Assembly: GCA_945859915.1 (NCBI GenBank)
Contig: CAMAPF010000056.1
Span: 186,001-250,000, forward strand
Source of the DNA: Cuscuta epithymum
Lineage: Eukaryota; Streptophyta; Magnoliopsida; Solanales; Convolvulaceae
DNA length: 64,000 bases
Reading direction: 5' to 3'
The notes under the pieces were generated by a model that was not told the origin of the DNA, ran no database searches, and was given only the letters and a program-made list of their open reading frames with translations. The position numbers and the translations under genes were made by a program. Shown in pieces: positions 55,501-64,000 of this stretch. The first letter of the stretch is position 1, and each line of letters begins with the position of its first letter.

Positions 55501-56585
55501 TTAATAATTGTTGCTAAATCTTACTCTACCATTAAATTTTGATAGCAGTTCAGTTTCATGCCCAATAACTACAAAGGAAACTGCTTTTGCAACACTTGGA
55601 AACACCTAAATCATGACATCACTTAAATCAAATATATGTTTTATGGAAAGTGAGAGGTCTGTATGCAAAATTCACAAGATTTAATAACCACCGAAAAAGA
55701 AGACAAAAAATGTGATTTGTATGTCATGAGACTTAATTAGTTGTGAAAACCAGTCTGCAAGTATAATCAATCAAAGAATACAAATAACTACCTGGTGATA
55801 ATCATATGAGTAAACATATGAATGTGCATTCATTTATCCTGGTGTAAGAGCACATTAGAGTGGACTGATATATAGAAGGGTCATCTTCTTCCTTGTTCCT
55901 GAATTCATGCTAGCTAGATAGAACACATAAGTTGCAATAGTTTACCCTTTAAAAGGTCCAACAGTAGAATTTCTTCAGTTTATCTCACCCTTTTGGTCTT
56001 GGTATTAAACGAAATTCTAGATTTCTTTCCCTTGAAATCTCAAAATCGTCAAAGACCCAGATTAGGATTTCTTATTCACTTAATTGACCCACATTAATGG
56101 AAGTCCCGAGAACACCGCAAACTCTTCACTAAATATTACCAATGTCAATTCACCTCTTGATCTTGACAACTACAAAATTGACGAACGGAAAGAGTAACTG
56201 GGAGGATTCGTACTTACCCGTCAAAGGTGACAGAAGACATTACAGACTCGCTACTACCCCACGATGCCAGGCTAGAGTGAAAAAAACTACGTAGTATATG
56301 TATGTTGATGGTTGGCGGCCAAACTGGAAAGATGGAGATACACGGAGTCATAGTGTGGTAGAGCCTTAGAGTGGTAGGTGGAGAGATTCAAAAACGACGT
56401 AAACGGGAGTAAGACGGCAATGAAAGATCAGTTAGAAAGAGTACAAGAAGGGAAGCATAGTGTACAAGTAGATATAACTATATGTTACACCAACACATTT
56501 GCTATACCTAAAAGGCCCTAACTCTCATTCATGTTTATAAGATTTTAGATAGATATAAAAACGCAATAGTTTGAGGAATCCTTTA
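52597..56585. other. 4 kb of AT-rich DNA without genes
   Basis: Part may be the body of the Helitron-like element. No coding frame, tRNA or paired terminal repeats found. Short ORFs (e.g. 53942-54130) show no family features. Confidence 0.5.
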
Positions 56586-56945
56586 GAGCATCCACATTGA
56601 AGATTTTAACTTTACGGTTTTTCATGGCTTATTATTGCCATGTCACCTCTACATAAGATAATTTCAAATAATCTCCAAATCAATAAATTTCTCATCATTC
56701 ATGATCTCAATTTACCTTGGATAGGAGCATGAGCATGCACAAATTACAAAGCTAGTCATCACCATAATTATGAGTATATGCCTAGAAGTTGGAAATAATC
56801 TCAAAATAATCCAGCTTTAGAATTTGATATCAGATTATTTTATCAAATAATCTCATAAAATAATATCAACTCCTCATCCATGATCCCCAAAAATCCTCCA
56901 CATCATCAAAATGATCACAAAAATAATCCATGGATGTGGATGCCC
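56586..56945. mobile_element. Tourist-like MITE (PIF/Harbinger type)
   Basis: 360 bp with ends GAGCATCCACAT and, inverted, GGGCATCCACAT, flanked by TTA (56583-56585, 56946-56948). The interior is AT-rich with repeated AAATAATC strings. Confidence 0.8.
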
Positions 56946-57243
56946 TTAGGCGCCATTTTGGGCAGTAATGGCACAATCCGCAACAGTGAATGTATGTTCA
57001 TTTAATTGTTGTTTTCTATTCTAGAATAGTCTCAATAATTAATGTAATAATGAGGCTGTCTAGCTTTTCCGTATAACACATTAATCAATAATGCTGTCTG
57101 AATCATTCATTAAATTGGCCGGCCTTTTGAATTCTCTATGCTAATATGATGCACGCCAATCGGCTACTTGATGGAATATTATTACACATTTCATATAAAT
57201 GTGTCCATAACTATTTCCTATCCCAATTTTTTCCAAAAACGTA

Positions 57244-57574
57244 CTACCGCCCCATCGCTCCAACGCCGGAATAGCAAAGGTATTGTTTAGATTGTATTTG
57301 TGTTGTGTACGTCCCCAGATTGAGCTCGATGTATTCTTCGGATCCGGAACCTCTGCCATACTTCAAAGTAAGGCACGGTGCCCGGCCCTCGGGAACCATT
57401 CGATCAAAAGATGGACGGTCGGAGATGTTGAAGCGCAGATCCCGAGGCCCCTCTTCCCCCATCCGACGGTCCTCTGCGCGCAAGGCACTCTGCCGTGCGG
57501 CAGAGGATCCCAATCCGTATTCTTCTATGGTTGGTGATCCTATTCTTCTTCTACCTCTGTGCTCCTTCATATGA
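57244..57574 (-). CDS. unrecognised 109-codon ORF in a GC-rich island
   Basis: ATG at 57574, open to 57244. The product is charged: RRRIGSPTIEEYGLGSSAAR, EEGPRDLRFNISDRPSFDRM and TLKYGRGSGSEEYIEL. The DNA is much richer in GC than its surroundings, as in coding exons. No family recognised and no introns evident; it could be a gene fragment captured by a transposon or a decayed exon. Confidence 0.3.
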
Positions 57575-59460
57575 TTAAAGTAAATAATGTAACAATCCCT
57601 ATTTTGTTTCAAGGCAAGAATCACCGGCAAAAGACATATACCGGACTTCAAAAATCAAATATTTTAAGGTATATTGTTGAAGTTAACTCTAAAGGCCGGC
57701 TGATTAAGATGTTGAGTTTATTCATTCCATTCTGCTTATATATGATCAATTGCTTATTTGAATTCCACTAAAAGGTGTAAATAAGTGTAATACATTACTC
57801 GAAATAAAGAAGATTATTATATTGAATTAAGATAATACTCTCATATTTGTGATCTGGAACAGAACCATTGAAATTACTTCCTAAGATCCAATAAAAAATC
57901 TGGGCACATTGCATGGAGGTGAAATCATAATTTTAACAAATTTCTTATATGGGCAAATTGCATAACATTTAGTTAGCTTAATATACATATTTCTTATCAT
58001 ATTTCCTATCTATCTCTGTATTTGGTCAAATCAATAGAAAACACGCACATTGGATTATATGGTACGGGTATATTTCATTAACACGTGATAAGCTTGAGAT
58101 TGTTTTTTTATTATTATCTAAAAGTGTATATGCATACGTATACACGGAGTATATTCGAGTTAAATTTAACGTAAATAAAATAAAACTATAACTATTAAGC
58201 AATACGTAGTAAGATACTCCGTATGTGTGTGTAGTGTCAATAATCTCACAAAATGTTTAAATTGTTTGGAATTGTTAGCACTATAATCAAGCTGATAGCG
58301 AGAAAATGCAGAAAAACCTGGAATTGGGAATTAAATCGGTGCGGAAAAGGTAATTCCATATATACATTAGTATGAAGTAGGGAGTTTTTTATAAACAGGG
58401 AGTACAGAGTATTAAACAACATAAATTCAAATTTTGTTTATTCACCGAAAGTATTAATATTAGGGATAAAAGATAGTTATAGATTTAGTCAAGTTATTCG
58501 TGAAAAACGATGACATATGTAATCCATGTCTATGAAAATGGAAATCACAACTACCCATACTGGGTGAAGGCTTATCTATATTGGAGTTGATCACCACAAT
58601 AATCCATTGGCAGCACAATCACAGCTAATACCTTCATGGCTTCATCACCATTTTCCATCTTTTTGTTGGATTTTACTCCGTATGTTTTTAAAGGTTAAAG
58701 ACGGCGAATCATGTGGTGAATAATAGCGAGCCGACTTTATTTTGACGGGGATCTGGAAAGAAGACAAAGCGGTGGGTAGTTTACTGGGCCTAGAAAACCG
58801 ACGAACTAATATAGTACTCCGTAATATGATGAGGCTTCTCTTTTGGGCTTTCAATACTCTATCGGTGAGTGGGGCAGGATTATTAGCGTTATTTTATTTT
58901 GGCTTGGGTAGTTGGGCGTGAAGATTTAACTTTGCTGAAATTATTATAAATATCTGAAAAATATACGATCTTCTCTTTATGAGTTTTATGACATTTTTTT
59001 GTGGATTCTCATAATATAACTTAAATCATTCAATTTATGAATATACATAATATAAATAGATAATAAGTAGAATATTAATCCATTCTTCACTAATCATTAA
59101 TCATTCATGAATAATCATAATTATGTGAATGAATTGTGACAAAAAATTCTTTACTTGTGATTGAAGGAAGAGCAGGGCAGTGATAGGGAGGAGAGCCTAC
59201 GTGGTAGAAGGGATGGATTCCTCCAGAAGATTTTTTTTCAATTATACTTTGAATATATAATACTACACATAAATATTAGTGTATTCCTAAAAACGGAACC
59301 TATTAATATTAAAATTACCTGAATTAGTCATAATAATTAAAATCATTATTCTATGTTTATTGATTAAGAAAAGTTAATATGACAAATCTTTTCGGGATGA
59401 AGGTTGAAAGATGAAATTTGATCAGTTTTACGGGACGAAGGGGGTATATTTATTTTTCCC
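57575..59460. other. AT-rich intergenic DNA
   Basis: Several scattered ACTCCGTA scraps suggest old MITE remains. Near 59430-59450 GGGACGAAGGGGGTATA resembles a Stowaway right end. Confidence 0.45.
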
Positions 59461-59466
59461 GTATTA

Positions 59467-59483
59467 CCTGTGCATCGCACGGG
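59467..59483 (+). mobile_element. Helitron-like terminal hairpin
   Basis: CCTGTGC-ATC-GCACGGG forms a 7-bp stem with one G-U pair, as at Helitron 3' ends, but no CTRR follows; a poly-T tract begins three bases later, so the end may have been cut off by the next insertion. Confidence 0.35.
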
Positions 59484-59486
<3 letters not shown>

Positions 59487-59517
<31 letters not shown>

Positions 59518-59650
59518 CAAATGGAAATCTTTATTAATAAAAAGAACAACCTAAAAAGTACAAAAGAAAATACAGAAGGGAAAAAAACGAGAACAAATTA
59601 AAAACAAGCTAAACATAAATACCCAACCCAAAGTATAATAAAAACCCCTC
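59487..59650 (-). mobile_element. poly-A tail and 3' fragment of a retroposon
   Basis: 29 T residues (59487-59515) are followed by GCCAAATGGAAATCTTTATT. On the minus strand this is TAATAAAGATTTCCATTTGG plus C and poly-A, the form of a plant LINE 3' end. The left-hand limit of the element is not clear and no ORF remains. Confidence 0.5.
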
Positions 59651-59713
59651 CCAATGAAAGAAGATCGATTCTTTGGCGTTTACCCGATTTTACACAATAA
59701 AACATTCATGTTT

Positions 59714-59894
59714 GGGGTACCCCATTTTATGTACCACATTCGTACACATTATCTGTGTACGCAGACACAGTTGCCTGTATGCAGACAACAGACATGCAAT
59801 TTAGTTGTTCCAAACATAGTTGTTTGTATACAGACAATTCTGTCTGCGTAGGCAGACAATGTGTGCGAATGGGGTTCACAAAATGGGGTACACC
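59714..59894. repeat. 181-bp foldback repeat
   Basis: The two halves are inverted copies: GTACCCCATTTTATGTACCA at the left and GTACCCCATTTTGTGAACCC from the right end inverted, both followed by CGTACACATT/CGCACACATT and GCAGACA. No sure target duplication. Superfamily unknown. Confidence 0.7.
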
Positions 59895-60854
59895 TAGCAT
59901 TTTTGAGCCACTAATAGAGTTATGGTTGCAAAAATTGTTGCGCAAAAATAAATTATTTTTACAACAAAGAAAAATCAGCTATCAAATACGTTTAAGATTG
60001 GGGCACAAAATTAATTTTTATCGTTTCCCTAAATTAAATTTGTCACCGAAATTTGTTTACATTTAGTGAATTATTCATCCAAATTGCTCCAAAATAAGGA
60101 AATATGAACCATGATAGTTACTCCTAATTCTATTTTAGTATTGAGTATTATTGTTAAATATTAAATTGCAAAAAAATAAAAAAAATGAAAAAAAAAATCA
60201 AATTGCTTCTGATTTTATAATGTACATTTTCTATACTATATTAGCGCCTTCTACTTTATTGTGTATAGGCCCTCTATTTGTCAAGGCCTGGCCCTGAATG
60301 ATTGGAAGTGAAACACATTGATTTATTATTAAGAATTATACTCAAATTAAAAAAAAGTTATACATAAATGTTTTGGCATTGCTAACCTACCAACCTCCCA
60401 TTCAAAACCCATCATAATAAGAAAAATGATTGTCGTATCAGACAACTCTGTTGCGTAGACAGATAAATGTGCAAAGGGTGTACACAAAAAAAGTGTACAC
60501 CAAGCACACTCATAATAATGCTCCATTTCTCATTCATAGGAAAACTGGAACAATAGAAGTCGTGGGTTTTCTTTATCCGTTGAATACAAATACAAAAACG
60601 ATAACGTAAGGCATTAACCTTTGGAAGATGCCACTGGCGCCGAATGCTACCTACCTATCGCCGATTTTGCCCCGTAGGTCGCCACTGCAGATCTAGAAGA
60701 ATCTGACCGTCGCTGCCAGCGCCACTAGAGTTTGATGTTGAGCTGCCACTACCAACCGACTGACTTTGCTTATGCAAGGAAACTAGGAGGTAATTAATAT
60801 ATCAATTAATTAAGTTAGGAGTATAAAGGTAATGTTAAGTCCTATTCGGGAAAA

Positions 60855-60855
<1 letters not shown>
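59895..60855. other. intergenic DNA
   Basis: AT-rich to about 60550, then a GC-richer stretch (60640-60770) of unknown origin. No gene recognised. Confidence 0.45.
60439..60502. repeat. half copy of the same foldback family
   Basis: CAGACAACTCTGTTGCGTAG, then GACAGATAAATGTGCAAAGG and GTGTACACC match one arm of the 59714-59894 repeat. Confidence 0.55.

Positions 60856-60893
<38 letters not shown>
60856..60893. repeat. CA microsatellite
   Basis: About 19 uninterrupted AC dinucleotides. Confidence 0.95.
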
Positions 60894-60897
<4 letters not shown>

Positions 60898-61222
60898 ATA
60901 GAGATCAAATACAAACCATGCTTAATTTACAAAGTACAAACTTATTTTGGCCATCCGATGAGTTGATCTAAAGGATATAAAGGCAAGGTGACATTTTTGT
61001 AATAAAACCTAACTTTTCTAGGGTGCAACTCGTTGAACGTTAATGTACAACTACTATTTTATGACTATATAATATGCAACACTTTGAACCCCAATATGCA
61101 ATGCAAATAACGTCAAGGTGCATTGTACAAACATTTGCACAATAAACACAATTTATACTTAATCTTTCCCCTATATATATGATCCTTTTTTTGGAAGAAT
61201 GTTGTTTTTGAGTCTTAGTTTG

Positions 61223-61593
61223 TGTTAGGTCCCTATTTTCTAGTCTAGAATATATGAGTATGGAAGACAGATCTGGGAATGAAGCTTTCCATTGAATGAT
61301 GAAGAAGTTTACAGAATGATATGAAACTTAGCGTAAAACTTCTATCACCGAAATAGGCACTGCGGCACAGAGAATGAGAATATCTGAAAAGCTTAACCTA
61401 GCCATTCCTAAGGGGTCTATTTATAGCCTCCTTAGAATGGTAGGTTTTACAATGATATGGGCTCTCCTTTTTAGGAGGCCCATTCCTAATTTAGCCTATT
61501 AGCCTTTTCCATTTTAGGCCTATTCTATGATAAATAAATAAATACAAAGGGCTAAGAAACATTGATCACAATATAATGAAAATATCTCTAACA
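61223..61593 (-). repeat. 3' LTR of the second SIRE-like element
   Basis: 371 bp, begins TGTTAGGTCC and ends TCTCTAACA. It shares ends and layout with 8181-8544, including a reversed TATA box (CTATTTATAGCC near 61420), but little other sequence. Confidence 0.85.
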
Positions 61594-61607
61594 ATCTCCC
61601 CCTTTGT
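61594..61607 (-). promoter_or_regulatory. polypurine tract of the second SIRE-like element
   Basis: Minus strand ACAAAGGGGGAGAT, identical to the tract at 8545-8558. Confidence 0.8.
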
Positions 61608-61635
61608 GATCATATGTTCTTGCTTCTTTTATTCG

Positions 61636-63540
61636 TCACTTCTGAGCTTTATAATAATCATGTCTGAGATTGAGTGCATGCTCGTAGCTTCTGAGTGATC
61701 TTCTATCATTGATTTGCTTGTTGATGGCCTTCAGGATTTTATCAACTCTTTCCAATTCCTTGATTTCTTCCTTTGAGGCTTCAGTCTGTCTTTTATCCAG
61801 CTCTTCTTTCCTTGGTTGCAACTGTTCCCGGATGATTTTCAGAGTCCCGTCACAGTATTTTCGAATGTCTTCAACAATCATCAGGCGCTTCTCTTCTTTG
61901 TGATTCAGATAGATGACTGAGATGGGCTTGTCAAATGTATAATATGCTGTAAAGGATTCAAGCCCAGGTCTATTCAAGTCCGGTCGTGTAAGGTTTGCCT
62001 TTGAATAATTGTGTTCTAGAGTCATCTGGAGATCATGGAAGGCGTAAAACCGAACTTGTCTTGTCATGAATCTTTTTATGGCCTCGAAACCTTCTCTAGC
62101 AAGTCTTTCTTTGTGAACTGGGAGCTCCCTGCATCTCATGAACATTTGATAAATGTCATCCATGTGTAGTAGGAAGAAGTCATTCTCTTGACAGGTGAAC
62201 TCCGAGTCATCAGTACGTCGTAGACGAAAGATCAGGAACTTAATCGTCTCCAAGTAATCTTCTGTGATCTCCAGGATTTTCGATATAGGACATCCACTTG
62301 TTGCAAGATTATGATTTAGAACTTGTCTTCGTTCCCCTGTGGATCTGTGTCCTAGCATGTACAGATTTCCTCCTCGGTATTTTCCTTTCAAGTGATTGAT
62401 TCCTCGCATCTTTAATTCACTGAACTTCTTGATTTTTTCTGGTCATCGCCAAATTTTCTCTCGGATTTCTTCTAGGAAGGGGGCTTTGATTCTAACAATT
62501 TCCCATTTTTCTTTAGCTGGTTCTGGTTCCTTGGGATTTTCTTTATGATTCTCCCCTTCCTTGAGTTCATCTTCATCGAGTCCAATCATTTGTGCATGAT
62601 ATTTATTGAGAAATTCTCTGAGCTGCCAGCTTCGACACATTTCGTACTGCTCCGCTTCCACTCTAAGATCATCCCACTCTGTCCACTTGCGAGGCCACTG
62701 ATCATGAACTAGAAGGTCTTCCAGTTCATCTTGTATTTGATTACCAGAGGGCTTAGAGTGAGCTTGTTGTTGTGTCGAAGGCGACCTGTCATGTGAAACA
62801 CCGGGATCCTCAGGATTGCCCGTTATCATCAGATTAGAACTAGGTTCTTTCTGATGGCCTGAATAAAATGGTGTACTCGAAGTAGCAACCTCAGGACTTC
62901 CACTCCATCCTTGGACAGCACCGGTAAAGGATGCACCTAGGAGTGTTGTTTCTAGCTCGACCGGGCTAGATGTGGGTGGATTGGCTGTTTGGCTTTTGTG
63001 TTGAGTGGATGGTGGGGGCTGATTGTTCGAGGATTCAGGTGGGTTGGATTGCGTGGAAGGTTGGCTTGTTGACGCATCACGCTCAAGTATCTGTTGCCTC
63101 TTGTTCTCCCCCTCATGAGGATCCGAATCATCGGGGTCCTCATGCGAACGTTTGTGACCACGGAGATTATCACGGCATGTGCTATCAGGCTTAAGTATCC
63201 AAAGAAGGTCTTTTTGTTTCTGGGTTAGGTTGCCTTCTTTAGTAGCTAGTAGTTGATCTAGCATAAGGGTTTCAAGTACCTCAAACGATAGAGTTTTCGG
63301 GTCGGGGAAAGGTGTGGTCGAAGTAGGGGAGGACACTAGTTCTGTATCTTGGGTTCCCCTTGAAGCTGTAGGAGTGGTAGGTTGGGTTGTGGAAGGTTCA
63401 GAGAATTGGTGGGTGGAGAAAAGGGTAAGTGGATGTGGTTGTTGGGTATGTGAAGTAGATGGTTGGGGTTGGATGATGTCGTTGAGCAGCGCCGGGGTGT
63501 TCCTGAATTCCTGTGTGTTGGTCCCGTTTAAGTTGGTAAC
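61636..63540 (-). pseudogene. post-pol accessory ORF, C-terminal half, one nonsense codon
   Basis: Open on the minus strand from about 63540 to 61636 except for one TGA at 62443-62445 (a CGA-type codon by position; C-to-T change likely). It aligns with the C-terminal half of the 1310-residue ORF at 8586-12518: shared KRSHEDPDDSD, HEGENKR, MDDIYQM, KYCDGTLKI and YEHALNLR plus YYKAQK at the end. The two differ widely between these blocks. The N-terminal half is absent. Confidence 0.85.
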
Positions 63541-64000
63541 AGTCTAGAGGGGGGGGGGGGTGAATAGACTGTTATAGTTTTTCAAACTTTTTCTCTAAGT
63601 CAGAGTTGACTTGTCAGAGAGGGTCGAGTTCTGATGATCAGAACTGGTCTAGCAGCGGATAAGAGTTCCGGGTAGCCTCAAAAATACTAAGGCAAATGCC
63701 TTTCTGATAACTCTGAAAACAAGATCTGCTGAACACAGATTCCAAGTCTTGGAGTTAATCAGTTAAAATCCTAAGTGCAGAAAATAAATGCAATAAAGTA
63801 AATGACACTGGGGATTTTTATAGTGGTTCAAGGAACAACGCGTTCCTCTAGTCCACTGTTCCACTAGCTTTGAGGTAAACGGTTACAAAGCTTAGTCCCT
63901 AGCACTGAAGAAGTTCTCCACGCCTTCTTCAAGCCTAGTTGCCACCCAGGATGCAGTTCCACGTCCTGATGGCTGGTCCTTTCACTCAGCTTCCCGGAAG
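63541..64000. repeat. start of an unclassified repeat
   Basis: Begins AACAGTCTA, a G run, GTGAA, TAGACTGTT: a 9-bp inverted repeat around a G tract (about 63538-63572). It continues as non-coding sequence containing GATTTTTATAGTGGTTCAAG to the window end. I recall similar G-run starts in other plant repeats but cannot name the family. Confidence 0.45.

Larger units (their letters stand above)
61223..63540 (-). mobile_element. truncated second SIRE-like copia element
   Basis: Has the 3' LTR (61223-61593), polypurine tract and the C-terminal half of the post-pol ORF of a relative of the 8181-21196 element. At about 63540 the similarity stops at an unrelated repeat, so the rest is missing or displaced beyond the window. 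Confidence 0.85.

Overview
This is a repeat-dominated stretch of a plant nuclear genome. The sequence shows plant-type Ty3/gypsy and Ty1/copia retrotransposons, a MuDR-type transposon with spliced genes, a BED-finger hAT transposon, Stowaway and Tourist MITEs, and one ordinary host gene: a single-finger C2H2 protein with the plant-specific QALGGH motif and a C-terminal EAR motif. A eudicot (asterid or Caryophyllales type) seems most likely; the species cannot be named from this window.

Layout. 1-572: AT-rich flank with one Stowaway end and a TATATC microsatellite. 573-25864: a Tat-lineage Ty3/gypsy element (LTRs 573-1017 and 25403-25864, target duplication CTATC) with a broken gag-pol, a hairpin-rich 3' region and an intact-looking three-exon gene on the opposite strand (21394-23999). 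Nested inside it on the minus strand at 8181-21196 is a SIRE/Maximus-like Ty1/copia element (target duplication AACAT). Its gag-pol carries six lesions, but a 1310-codon ORF downstream of pol is fully open. 26744-32257: an old, much mutated short-LTR copia element whose 5' LTR holds a 355-bp foldback MITE. 32607-44459: a four-element nest. A Stowaway MITE is split by a hAT transposon (32676-44307, duplication CTCATACC). The hAT transposase gene is split by a MULE (34844-40758, duplication AAGAAATAA), and the hAT right end by a non-autonomous hAT (43473-44289, duplication GGCCCGGG). 44460-51600: intergenic DNA with gene fragments, a solo LTR and a MITE. 51634-52314: the zinc-finger gene. 52315-61200: mostly gene-free, with Helitron-like ends, a Tourist MITE, a LINE tail and a foldback repeat. 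61223-63540: the 3' part of a second SIRE-like element. 63541-64000: the start of an unclassified repeat.

How the parts relate. LTR comparison by eye orders the insertions: the short-LTR copia is oldest (about 5-6% LTR difference), the Tat element younger (about 2%), and the SIRE-like element inside it youngest (about 1%). The MULE looks recent: its 235-bp terminal repeats differ at about three positions and its transposase reads through three exons without a break. The recurring theme is accessory genes carried by transposons that stay open while the replication genes decay: the antisense gene of the Tat element, the post-pol ORF of the SIRE-like element, a GRF zinc finger-membrane protein gene convergent with the MULE transposase, and a solo BED-finger mini-gene in the hAT driven by a duplicated copy of the transposase leader. 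These, together with two signature repeat arrays and a hairpin series with compensatory stem changes, are the main candidates for undescribed biology. All splice sites, ORF joins and terminal repeats were read by eye; no database search was possible.
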